A DNA stretch of 49,067 nucleotides from Candidatus Woesearchaeota archaeon (GTDB lineage: Archaea; Nanobdellota; Nanobdellia; Woesearchaeales; DSVV01), in NCBI GenBank assembly GCA_016214075.1, contig JACRPI010000030.1:1-49067 (forward strand), written 5' to 3'. The stretch's first letter is position 1; the number at the start of each line of letters is the position of its first letter. The position numbers and the translations under genes were made by a program. The notes under the pieces were generated by a model. That model saw only the letters and a list, made by a program, of their open reading frames with translations, was not told where the DNA came from and did no database searches. This document shows positions 32,314-40,459 of this stretch, piece by piece.

Positions 32314-34151
32314 TAGAAGTCACCTCTCATTTTGACATATATTAATTCGAGGAATAAAACAATGAGCATGATAATAATCAACGCTTTTGTTAGCGGCTGC
32401 TTGGATGTTACTTTTTCTGTTTCCGCTTCTATCAACGCGCTTTCAAACTCTTCGTTGACATAATCCACATTGGACTCCACTTTATTGAGGAGATTGACCG
32501 CAACCTGTTTATCTTTGTATTGATATATTCCAACTTCATCAAACTCAATGCTTTCCATATCGTCTTGCTTTCCTGACGGCGTCCGCACTGGTATTTCATT
32601 GTCAAAGACAACTTTTTCGCCAATTCTGTAATTTAATGTTTCAATAGTATCCTTTCCGATAACGTAATCCACTAACTGCAGCCAAAAGAGTGGATAGGAA
32701 ACATCATACTTGAACGTGCTGTTTGTTTCAAAAATGCCGTAATACACCACTGTCCCTTCACCATAACTTCCGATTGCCAAAATAGGAACAGCATCAGGCG
32801 TTGCCGCAAGCGTTACTGTGTTTTCTTTTGCTGTCGCTGCCATGTACTTGTCCAGTGTTGTAATTGAAACGCCATCTGTAACTGCAGTGAGAACATTTGC
32901 CATCGCAACATCTACTCTTTGATTTCGGACTGGCTCATCCGCAAATGTAACTGGAAGAATATCATCAAGATCCAAGTCTTCCAAATCATCCTGCGCAGTA
33001 ACAATCAACGTCGACCCATCCGCGACCGCTTCTTTAATTCTGCTGATGACAGAGCTAGGAAGACTATCTGTGGTGACATCACTTATGACAATAACATCGT
33101 GATCCACGACGGGCATGACCGGCGGTTCTCCTTTTTCTACTGTCGCTTCATCATTCCACACTTCCGCGTATGCTTCAAGAACAGGATAGACATAACTCTG
33201 TTCATTATTTGTAATGACGAGAATACTTGTTTCCTTTCTCTGCGGAACACTCAATAGCACGTGATTATCCAAATCAAAATCATCTCCTGTTTCCAACGTG
33301 ATGTTGTTAAGACTAGAAACGTGCTCGAAGGTCAGTTTTTCCTGCCAGTTCGCCGCAATGTCAAGATCATACTCTTTTCCGTTTATCGTCACTGTTACTG
33401 ACGCGGTATCATCATTATAATTCTGCAGCGTCACAATGGTTTCTTCATCCACGCTTTCCATATCCACAATGCCCACGTTGTCCGCTTCTTCTCTTAACGA
33501 TATAAATTCTACTCTGTGTCCTTTTGCTTCTAACGATTCTTTCGCAATGTATGGATCAAGAGGATCTGTATTGATAAAATCACTGATGACCACAACTTTT
33601 CCTTTATGCTCTCCCAGAAGGTCATCCGCCGCAAGAATGCTTGAACCAATTGCTGAAAGCGCGCTTGACTGCGGAATATAATTGACAACGTCCAGCGCGT
33701 CTTCTCTGTCTCCTTCCTGCAGAACAACATACGGCGCGTTTTGCGCGAGAATAATACTCACTTTTCCTTCCAAATGGTCTTTTGCCTCGCTGATCGCGCT
33801 ACTGAGCCTGCTCGTCAATCCGCCGCTTGTTGCCATACTCGCGCTATTATCAATCACAAGGACAGTGTACTCCGCAGCAACATCCGCTGTTGTGTTATAA
33901 TATGGATGCATCGCCGCAACTGCCATGAGTAAGAGGATGAAAAGATGGAAAAAAATCAGAAGATCTCTGAGAAATCGCTGAAAGAAAGAAGCGCTTTTCT
34001 GCGTGTGCATTTCTCTGTGCAGAAACATAAGTGAGGGAATGACGCGCTCATTTGGTTTTGGCTTGATGAGATACATCAGAATGAAGAAAATTAATCCCGC
34101 GAAAAGCCACGCGCCCGCGAGATTATCTGCATAACTCAAAATACTGACCAT
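32313..34151 (-). CDS. VWA-domain membrane protein (BatA-like, 612 aa)
   Basis: Two N-terminal membrane helices (about 14-29 and 65-85) precede a VWA domain starting at VLVIDNSASMATSG, with an intact D-x-S-x-S MIDAS. Strand-rich domains and a GATase1-like segment (VIVISDVT, STLIVTAQD) follow, then a C-terminal membrane helix (KALIIIMLIVLFLELIYV). It is the first gene of the leftward VWA/MoxR cluster, with a TATA box 21-32 bases before its ATG. Confidence 0.85.
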   Translation of the reverse strand: MVSILSYADNLAGAWLFAGLIFFILMYLIKPKPNERVIPSLMFLHREMHTQKSASFFQRFLRDLLIFFHLFILLLMAVAAMHPYYNTTADVAAEYTVLVIDNSASMATSGGLTSRLSSAISEAKDHLEGKVSIILAQNAPYVVLQEGDREDALDVVNYIPQSSALSAIGSSILAADDLLGEHKGKVVVISDFINTDPLDPYIAKESLEAKGHRVEFISLREEADNVGIVDMESVDEETIVTLQNYNDDTASVTVTINGKEYDLDIAANWQEKLTFEHVSSLNNITLETGDDFDLDNHVLLSVPQRKETSILVITNNEQSYVYPVLEAYAEVWNDEATVEKGEPPVMPVVDHDVIVISDVTTDSLPSSVISRIKEAVADGSTLIVTAQDDLEDLDLDDILPVTFADEPVRNQRVDVAMANVLTAVTDGVSITTLDKYMAATAKENTVTLAATPDAVPILAIGSYGEGTVVYYGIFETNSTFKYDVSYPLFWLQLVDYVIGKDTIETLNYRIGEKVVFDNEIPVRTPSGKQDDMESIEFDEVGIYQYKDKQVAVNLLNKVESNVDYVNEEFESALIEAETEKVTSKQPLTKALIIIMLIVLFLELIYVKMRGDF

Positions 34152-34171
34152 AATTATTTTTTGAGATTTCC

Positions 34172-34183
34172 AGTATTATAAAG
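34172..34183 (-). promoter_or_regulatory. TATA box of the VWA/MoxR cluster
   Basis: On the minus strand CTTTATAATAC lies 21-32 bases before the ATG at 34151, consistent with a leaderless start for the first VWA gene. Confidence 0.55.
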
Positions 34184-34207
34184 TTTGCTTTTTGGGGGAG
34201 AGTTACT

Positions 34208-34507
34208 TCATGCGGGAAACACACTAAACCCCTTTCCTTCTATCTTAATTATAACATCGTTACCTTTTTGCAAGCGCAAGGCAGACTCCAACTCTTTTGG
34301 AACACGAATGATCAAGTTACTCTTAATTTTTCCCAACTTTGCGCGGAGTTGCTCTTTCCGTAATTTGTTTAACAATAATATTCTTTCTGCTTGGGCAGGA
34401 TCATAATAAATTTCACCACAAGAACACTTCCAACCATCTATATCAAACTCATTAAACTGCAATCCTTTCTGAAAGAGCATTTTTTTTCCACATGTATGAC
34501 ATTTCAT
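34208..34507 (-). CDS. zinc-ribbon/AbrB-type antitoxin (YgiT-like)
   Basis: C3-x2-C and a later C-x-C form a small zinc ribbon at the N-terminus (MKCHTCGKK, WKCSCGEIYY). The C-terminal half (LIIRVPKELESALRLQKGNDVIIK) is a swapped-hairpin AbrB/MazE-type DNA-binding domain. Starting at Met 34507, just after the toxin stop, gives a 99-aa protein; the longer frame to 34588 overlaps the toxin. As antitoxin it should neutralise the neighbouring DUF4258 protein and repress the operon through the direct CATATG repeats upstream. Confidence 0.75.
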   Translation of the reverse strand: MKCHTCGKKMLFQKGLQFNEFDIDGWKCSCGEIYYDPAQAERILLLNKLRKEQLRAKLGKIKSNLIIRVPKELESALRLQKGNDVIIKIEGKGFSVFPA

Positions 34508-34511
34508 GTTT

Positions 34512-34781
34512 TCACCTTTTTGTAAATTGCCCAAAATGGATGAGCACCCAACATTCTTCTCGAAGAATTTCATGATAGTCTTTGACAATCACCGCATTCC
34601 ACGTTTTGGCTCCTTTGTTAAGCCATTTTTCAATAGTGCCTTCTTTTCTTTTTCTTGGCGCATCAATACCATATTCTAACACTTCAATAACATCAAGCAC
34701 TGTTTTTTCATACTTCATGAGCTCTCGCATTGCAGCGTTTGATACTGCTATTCGAAGTCCTTTGTACTGTTCACTGGACAT
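34512..34781 (-). CDS. DUF4258-like toxin of a toxin-antitoxin pair (89 aa)
   Basis: This is a small alpha/beta protein with helix, helix, strand order (ELMKYEKTVLDVIEVLEYG, then IEKWLNKG and TWNAVIVKDYHEI). The placement before a YgiT-type zinc-ribbon antitoxin is typical of DUF4258/MqsR-like toxins, which are RelE-like mRNA interferases. The ATG at 34781 has GGAGGT a few bases upstream. The stop is four bases before the antitoxin start. Confidence 0.65.
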   Translation of the reverse strand: MSSEQYKGLRIAVSNAAMRELMKYEKTVLDVIEVLEYGIDAPRKRKEGTIEKWLNKGAKTWNAVIVKDYHEILREECWVLIHFGQFTKR

Positions 34782-34786
34782 ACGCT

Positions 34787-34819
34787 ACCTCCATATGTTA
34801 AAGACATATGTATATAAAG
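34787..34819 (-). promoter_or_regulatory. promoter and operator of the toxin-antitoxin pair
   Basis: Two CATATG hexamers (34792-34797, 34805-34810) lie between the ribosome-binding site GGAGGT and a TATA box (CTTTATATAC on the minus strand). They may be antitoxin operator half-sites. Confidence 0.5.
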
Positions 34820-34912
34820 TTTTCTTAAGTTACAAGAAGATATTTGGTTTAGATATTATATGAATTTACTGTATAAATTATTCGAATGCATAAGAATACC
34901 AAATAATATACC

Positions 34913-36151
34913 TTACTCCATCTGTTTCAACGGGATTTTTTTTTCTTTTTCTTTCCTATCTGGTAATGTTTCTAAAGAATTTGGCATGATGCGCGCTCCA
35001 GACGCTTTTGCATGCGCTGGTTTTTGCGCAGCGGATTGAGCGTGTTGCGCGTGGTTTTGTTGATTTTCATGAACTATAACTGGTGGTCGCGAGACAGGAG
35101 GATGCTTCTGCGCGACAACGTGCTTCTTGTCAATGCCTTCTTTCAAGAACGCAAGCATGCTATTTTTTTGATCTCTATCCTGCTGCAATGGCTGCGCAGA
35201 AGGAACATGACGAGGATGCTGCGCATGCGTCCCCTGTCCTGCTCCCATGTGAGGAATAACCACATGCCCTTTCGGATGATATGGTTCTTTTGGCATGTCT
35301 GCGCCGAATTTTGGCGTGTGAATTTTATCTTCCACAAGATCATGCTCTTTCTCTGCCTGCTTTCGCATCTTCTTGTCTTTAATCTGCACGACAATGTCTT
35401 CTTTTCCTTTTTTTGAAAATGCGCAAACTATTCCTGTACTGATAAACGCAACCGCCGCGTTGAGAATTAAAATCATATCACTGCCTGGCGCTTTTCCAAG
35501 AATCGCATACTGCGTTCCCAAAATAAATATTCCCACTGTTAGTAAAACAGCAAGAAGCGGAATTGCCGCGAGCAGTTGGCTCTTTGGCAGAAAATAATAC
35601 GCGATGTTCGCGAGGATGAACGTGAGGAATAATGGAAGGAAATTTGGAATAATTGTAACAATTGACGTGTCTGTCGTGATGCTCAAAAAAACAAGGAACG
35701 CAAAAATCAGGAAGATAGTAAGTGACGCGACAATTTGCTGCGGGAATTTCACTGGACTTGCGTCGAGACGATAATCGACCACTTTTCCGCTTTCAATAAT
35801 GAGAATCGCTTCATCAATGACGCTAGGATCATGACCAAAGTTAATCAACGCTTTCTTGATCGCTTCGAGTGGATAGCCGACTTTGTGTTCTTTGACAATG
35901 TAATCTATGAGCAGGCTCTGGACGTACACTTTGAGTTCTTGATCCAGATCATGCGCGCTATACATCGCAGGCTTTTTCTTTGGAACAGTGACATGCAGCA
36001 TGTCGAGAATTTCTTTTACTAATGGTTTTTTGTAGCCGAATCTGAGCAGCGCGCTTTTGATATCAGGAAGATCATAGCCTTGCTCTAACTGAAAAAGAAC
36101 ATACTCTCCCAAATGCTTTTTCATGTACATATCATCGTAGAGTGAGTCCAT
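34913..36151 (-). CDS. multi-helix membrane hypothetical protein (412 aa)
   Basis: I start it at Met 36151 (MDSLYDDMYMKKHLGEYV) because the upstream extension runs into a family A repeat. Two copies of a ~45-residue helical module ([F/Y]VLFQLEQGYDLPDIKSALLRFGY and YIVKEHKVGYPLEAIKKALINFGH) precede about five membrane helices (about 150-260). The tail is polar, His/Gln/Pro-rich and ends basic. The duplicated module looks like a UBA- or SHOCT-like helical hairpin. Function unknown. Confidence 0.65.
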   Translation of the reverse strand: MDSLYDDMYMKKHLGEYVLFQLEQGYDLPDIKSALLRFGYKKPLVKEILDMLHVTVPKKKPAMYSAHDLDQELKVYVQSLLIDYIVKEHKVGYPLEAIKKALINFGHDPSVIDEAILIIESGKVVDYRLDASPVKFPQQIVASLTIFLIFAFLVFLSITTDTSIVTIIPNFLPLFLTFILANIAYYFLPKSQLLAAIPLLAVLLTVGIFILGTQYAILGKAPGSDMILILNAAVAFISTGIVCAFSKKGKEDIVVQIKDKKMRKQAEKEHDLVEDKIHTPKFGADMPKEPYHPKGHVVIPHMGAGQGTHAQHPRHVPSAQPLQQDRDQKNSMLAFLKEGIDKKHVVAQKHPPVSRPPVIVHENQQNHAQHAQSAAQKPAHAKASGARIMPNSLETLPDRKEKEKKIPLKQME

Positions 36152-36234
36152 GAGATTTTTTGAAGAAAAGAGGTTTATATAATTTTGGAATTTATGTTGA
36201 AATATTGTGAATATTAGAAAAATAGTCACCGTTA

Positions 36235-36428
36235 GCAAAAACAACAACACTGGCACAGACGGTCGTGCTCACGCACGCCCTACTCCGCAAACGAGAACCC
36301 CATACTCCGTATGGGAACCTCGTTCGCTCCGTCTGGCCATGTTGTTTTTGCTCTACGCACAAGGCTGAACATTCCTGTGAAGCCTTGTGCGTTGGAGACG
36401 CGAGCATTTGTCGAGCGTCTCTCTTTTT
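36235..36428 (+). ncRNA. family A structured element, copy 4 (long form with terminator-like hairpin)
   Basis: The outer helix GCAAAAACAACA/TGTTGTTTTTGC keeps the family bulges. Inner hairpins are CGTGC/GCACG and AACGAG/CTCGTT with CCCATAC/GTATGGG on top, entirely different sequences from copies 2 and 3. Downstream are ACGCACAAGGCT/AGCCTTGTGCGT and GAGACGC/GCGTCTC plus T-run, as in copy 1 (loop GAAC-TTC-TGTGA shared). It fills the 36152-36527 gap before gatD. Confidence 0.7.
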
Positions 36429-36527
36429 ATTTGTTTAATAGAACTGTGTAAGTGTGAATGATATGTCCTTACAAAATTCCACATTCAAACCAATATCTTT
36501 AAAAGTCAGCATTCTTATCATAACCTC

Positions 36528-37844
36528 ATGACTGAAAAACACACAAGCGAGCCGCATCCTGGCGATATGGTCAGCATTCAACTCGACGATGGTATTGTGC
36601 AAACTGGAATTCTTATGCCACGGCCTTCACTCTGCGAAACAACAGAAGAAATGGTTTCATTAAAACTCAAAACAGGATATAATATTGGTATCAAGAAAAG
36701 CAAAATAAAATCTGTTCATGTGATTGAAAAACATAAAACCCCTGAAGCGCATAAAAAAGCGATTCCTCTCAATGAAAAGCTCCCCACTGTTTCTATTTTA
36801 TCTACCGGAGGAACAATCTCCTCTAAAGTGGATTACAGAACTGGTGGTGTATACGCAGATTACACCGCAGAAGATTTTGTGCAGATGTGTCCTGAACTCT
36901 CGTCTCTCGCAAACCTCAAAACACGAAAAGTAATGAGCGTGATGAGCGAAGACATGCTTCCTGACGATTGGAAAACCCTGGCAAAAGTTATTTACGAAGA
37001 ACTCCAAACAAATGTTGCGGGGGTCGTTGTGACTATGGGAACAGACACTCTTCATTTTGCTGTCGCGGCAATGAGTTTTTTGCTTGGCAAAATCAACAAA
37101 CCTGTTGTCTTCACCGCATCACAGCGCTCGATTGACCGCGGGAGCACAGACGCATTCATGAATCTTATTTGCGCGGTAAAGGCAGCTGCACAATTTGACG
37201 GCGCAGAAGTGATGACCTGCCTTCACGGAACAACAAACGATGAATACTGTCTTCTCATTCGCGGAACAAAAGTGCGAAAAATGCATACTTCTCGACGAGA
37301 CGCGTTCAGGCCAATTAACGCGTTGCCTCTCGCGAAAGTGTTTGTGGACAAACCGCTTGAAATTATTGATCCAGGATATCGAAAGAAGAGTTCAAATAGG
37401 TTTAGTTCAGAAATTCATTTTGAAGAAAAAGTCGCGCTCATTACTGTATATCCTAACATTGATCCGGAGATCATTGACTATTACCTTTCTAAAGGATACA
37501 AAGGAATAGTCATTGCAGGAACCGCGCTTGGACACGTGAACACATGGACGAAAAAAAGCATGATTCCATTTATCAAAAAAGCGACAGACATGAAAGTTCC
37601 TGTTGTGATGAGCACGCAAACTATTTACGGCGCAGTTCATCCTTTTGTTTATACTAACTTACGCAAAGTTTCTATCGAAGCAGGAGCGATTTATGTCCAC
37701 GACATGCTTCCTGATGTCGCGTACATCAAATTATGCTGGGTTCTTGGACAGACAAAAAGTTATGACAAAGTGAAAGAATTAATGCTAACGAATATTGCCG
37801 GCGAAATTAACGAGCGAACGTTTGTTGATACGTTTTTGAAGTAG
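36528..37844 (+). CDS. gatD: Glu-tRNA(Gln) amidotransferase subunit D
   Basis: GatD is the asparaginase-like glutaminase of the archaeal GatDE complex, which turns Glu-tRNA(Gln) into Gln-tRNA(Gln). An N-terminal beta-barrel (1-80) is followed by the asparaginase domain, with STGGT (T93, T96) and TMGTDTL (T172, D173), plus the Lys in VFTASQRSIDRG region. The length of 438 is typical. GatE is not in this window. A TATA-like TCTTTAAAAG precedes the ATG by about 28-37 bases. The family A element lies immediately upstream. Confidence 0.95.
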   Translation: MTEKHTSEPHPGDMVSIQLDDGIVQTGILMPRPSLCETTEEMVSLKLKTGYNIGIKKSKIKSVHVIEKHKTPEAHKKAIPLNEKLPTVSILSTGGTISSKVDYRTGGVYADYTAEDFVQMCPELSSLANLKTRKVMSVMSEDMLPDDWKTLAKVIYEELQTNVAGVVVTMGTDTLHFAVAAMSFLLGKINKPVVFTASQRSIDRGSTDAFMNLICAVKAAAQFDGAEVMTCLHGTTNDEYCLLIRGTKVRKMHTSRRDAFRPINALPLAKVFVDKPLEIIDPGYRKKSSNRFSSEIHFEEKVALITVYPNIDPEIIDYYLSKGYKGIVIAGTALGHVNTWTKKSMIPFIKKATDMKVPVVMSTQTIYGAVHPFVYTNLRKVSIEAGAIYVHDMLPDVAYIKLCWVLGQTKSYDKVKELMLTNIAGEINERTFVDTFLK

Positions 37845-37917
37845 ATTTGTTTGCTTTTATACTGTACAATGAAATGAACAGAAAACTTTAAATAGCTCTT
37901 CTGTTCAACATGTTGTT

Positions 37918-38058
37918 ATGAACATATTTATCCATACGGAAGCTGCAAAAGAACATCTTTCCATTGCAGAAAGACTTGACACTCAACTTGCTGGAGAGAA
38001 CGGACAGAAGTATGAAACAGTGAAGAAATTAGCAAAATTAGTTGTGGAGGAATTATGA
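37918..38058 (+). CDS. small helical protein (46 aa) paired with a nucleotidyltransferase
   Basis: The peptide MNIFIHTEAAKEHLSIAERLD is followed by a helical C-terminus. Its stop overlaps the start of the nucleotidyltransferase gene by four bases (ATGA), which indicates translational coupling. It is probably the partner in an MNT-type toxin-antitoxin module; it is too short for a full HEPN domain. It is not recognised at family level. Confidence 0.5.
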   Translation: MNIFIHTEAAKEHLSIAERLDTQLAGENGQKYETVKKLAKLVVEEL

Positions 38059-38696
38059 TTTCCAAGCAAAATAAGTTTGAATATACTCTTTCTTTGTTGC
38101 AAGAAAAATTTGCTGCGCATAAAGAAATAGAAGTAGTTTATTTGTATGGCAGTGTTTCTCGTGGGGATTATAGTTTGCGGCATTCTGATCTTGATTTGCT
38201 TCTGATTCTTTCTTGCACTAGCAACAAAAAGATTGAAGAAAAAATAAAAAATGCGCTTATCTCTCTCGGACTCAAAAATGGCGTTAAAATTCAGATAGAA
38301 TTTATTGGAAAGAACATCACAGAAGAAGATCATTCTCTGTTACGCAAAGTTATTGAAGAGGGCAAAGTGTTATACGCAAAAGGAACTGTTGTTTTTGATC
38401 ATCTGCAGCTTGGTTTGCGGCAGTTCATTGTGTATTCTTATTCTCTCAAAAAAAGCACACAAAAAAGTTATTTTTCAAAAGTGCTTCATGGAAGAAAGTC
38501 ATGGTATTATGAGAAAAGGAAAAATGGCAAAAGAGAAAAAATAGTCAAAGAATATGCGGGAATTATTGATAACAACACTATTTTTGAGTTGGGACGAGGG
38601 GCATTACTGGTTGCAAAAGAACGACAAAAAGATATGCTTCATGTTTTTGAACAATTTGGTGTGGTGTATGAAATTAAAAGGATTGTCTATGGGTGA
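38055..38696 (+). CDS. MNT-type nucleotidyltransferase
   Basis: The N-terminal minimal nucleotidyltransferase domain has G32-S-V-S-R-G-D and the paired carboxylates D45-L-D47 (SDLDLLLIL), with a third acidic strand (IQIEFIG). A C-terminal helical extension (about 110-213) is rich in Lys and Tyr. MNT proteins of MNT-HEPN systems AMPylate their toxin partner; here the C-terminal extension may supply or replace the HEPN part. It overlaps the 46-aa gene by four bases and faces the dehydrogenase at 38710. Confidence 0.75.
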   Translation: MISKQNKFEYTLSLLQEKFAAHKEIEVVYLYGSVSRGDYSLRHSDLDLLLILSCTSNKKIEEKIKNALISLGLKNGVKIQIEFIGKNITEEDHSLLRKVIEEGKVLYAKGTVVFDHLQLGLRQFIVYSYSLKKSTQKSYFSKVLHGRKSWYYEKRKNGKREKIVKEYAGIIDNNTIFELGRGALLVAKERQKDMLHVFEQFGVVYEIKRIVYG

Positions 38697-38709
38697 GTTT
38701 TCTGTTGTT

Positions 38710-40347
38710 TTATTGTTCAATCTTTTGAAATCTTAACGCTTCTTTCATGTGTCCTAACAGTTTATATGTTTTCAAACGAATAGATTCTTGTGTTTTCCAT
38801 CCTGCTCTATAAGTGAGTACATGATTTGCAAGACGATTTCCAATCTTTGTTCCTTGAGCAGGATCAAGACCAATTGTTTGCGCTGTTGGCAAACCTTGAT
38901 AGACATCTAACGCTGCATAAATTTCATTTCTCAGCATTCTTTCTGTTAATGCAATTTGATCTACTGCATTCGCATCACTTGTGTTTATGAAATATGTTCC
39001 ATCCCACATCATTGCAATTCTTTCTGGAGTAAGTAATCCTTCTGCTTTATGTGCAGGAACGTGAACTGTCACTACGTCACTTGTTGTAAGAAGTTGGTCA
39101 AGTGGAACGTAGCGAGGGGATCCTAATCTTGTTTGTTTGATATCAGAAAAATCATACTCCCTTTGTCCTGCATATTGCACATCCATTCCCAAACTAGCAG
39201 CAAGAGAAGCAACTTTTCTTCCAATTCTTCCAAGACCAATAATTCCTATTGTTTTTCCTCGAAGTGTTTCTTCATAATGTGGTGTTTCTGCAAGGTCTAT
39301 TGCTTTTTCTCCTTTTGCTCTGAGAGCAGCAACAATCTTTTTTCTTTCTTCTAAGGATGCTCGATGTGCATATTGCTCATCCAAAAGAGTTCTTGAATTG
39401 TAGATCATAAAGTCATGATTTGAGAGAACTATATCAAAGTCAATATACTCCCCATTAGAATCTTCCTGAATACACTCTGTTCTCATACCAAAACCATTTT
39501 CTAATACATAAGATAAGAGACCCATCGGTGCATCTCTTCTAAAAAAACTATCAACAACAAGACCAACATTTTTTCCTTGCAGCATTCGTTCGGGAATAAT
39601 TTCATCTAATGTTTTTTTACCAAAACTTCCATAATGCTGCTGCGCTCTTCCTAATTTGTGAAACTGATGCGAGAATTTTCCTCTTCTGGTATTTTTCTCA
39701 TTCATCGCTGATTCCCTATAATACGCAAATAATTTTCCTAAAACATCTATAATATAATCATCATCTTTTGTTGCACGCTCATCTGTTTTTTTATTTCTCT
39801 CAATAAGTTTGACAAGCCCATCAAAGACAAGTTCTCCGACAGAATCAGTCCCATAATCCGGAACGCAATTCGTATATATTCCTGCATCTCTTGCTTTCTG
39901 GACATTCAAACGATGTTCAAACTCATGCGTCCATGTGATAATTGCTTTTGTTTTTCCTTCTTCAATGAGTTTGTCTAGTGTTGCATCCGGAATCTCTGTC
40001 CAACAAGTGAGAATACAATCTGCATCCTTCACCCTGTTATAGAGATTTTGTGCATTGAGATCTTGCCGCAATCCTGCTTCTGTCCAGCACTGTGCTGTCC
40101 GAAGACGTTCATGAATTTCTGTTGAGATTCCAGCAAAGCTTTCCGGTAAACTGGATGGCCAAATAATAATAGATGCGTCTTCTGGAAGAGTATACCCTTC
40201 TGGAACATCCCACTGTCTTGTTTCATCATTATACTGCAGAGGAACACGCTCTACTTTTGGCTTTTCCACCATCCCTTTCAGCACTTCCTCATGCTCTGGA
40301 TAAAAGATGACTGTATCCAACGCAACTATCTTTTTGAATTTGTTCAT
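38710..40347 (-). CDS. oversized D-2-hydroxyacid dehydrogenase-like protein (545 aa)
   Basis: The C-terminal ~190 residues are a clear NAD-binding domain of this family: GIIGLGRIGRKVASLAASLG (starting about 366), then NTSDANAVD replacing the usual NTARG, and DVYQGLPT in place of the His/Glu segments. The N-terminal catalytic half includes DADCILTCW and THEFEHRLNVQKARDAGIYTNCVPDYGTDSVGEL (about 107-175). About 190 extra residues (about 176-365) are inserted before the Rossmann domain. The Arg and His catalytic residues are not evident, so it may be a regulator or use another substrate. It diverges from a TrmB regulator. Confidence 0.8.
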   Translation of the reverse strand: MNKFKKIVALDTVIFYPEHEEVLKGMVEKPKVERVPLQYNDETRQWDVPEGYTLPEDASIIIWPSSLPESFAGISTEIHERLRTAQCWTEAGLRQDLNAQNLYNRVKDADCILTCWTEIPDATLDKLIEEGKTKAIITWTHEFEHRLNVQKARDAGIYTNCVPDYGTDSVGELVFDGLVKLIERNKKTDERATKDDDYIIDVLGKLFAYYRESAMNEKNTRRGKFSHQFHKLGRAQQHYGSFGKKTLDEIIPERMLQGKNVGLVVDSFFRRDAPMGLLSYVLENGFGMRTECIQEDSNGEYIDFDIVLSNHDFMIYNSRTLLDEQYAHRASLEERKKIVAALRAKGEKAIDLAETPHYEETLRGKTIGIIGLGRIGRKVASLAASLGMDVQYAGQREYDFSDIKQTRLGSPRYVPLDQLLTTSDVVTVHVPAHKAEGLLTPERIAMMWDGTYFINTSDANAVDQIALTERMLRNEIYAALDVYQGLPTAQTIGLDPAQGTKIGNRLANHVLTYRAGWKTQESIRLKTYKLLGHMKEALRFQKIEQ

Positions 40348-40404
40348 TTGTTATCACTATTACTCCTTACACATAGTTACACTCCTCAATTATATTAAAC
40401 TATG

Positions 40405-40437
40405 TTGTCTTAAAATAAGACGACAATATTTATAAAG
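40405..40437. promoter_or_regulatory. palindromic operator and TATA box between the dehydrogenase and TrmB genes
   Basis: TTGTCTTA-aaa-TAAGAC-GACAA (40405-40426) is a nearly complete palindrome. It abuts the TATA box (ATATTTATAAAG) of the TrmB gene, 23-33 bases before its ATG. It is a likely TrmB binding site that controls both divergent genes. Confidence 0.6.
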
Positions 40438-40459
40438 AAAGAGTATTCTTCTACAAAAT

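Noticed and set aside
36152-36256. N-terminal extension of the 34913 gene
   Set aside because: The extra 35 residues are encoded inside the family A element; Met 36151 gives a plausible start outside it.
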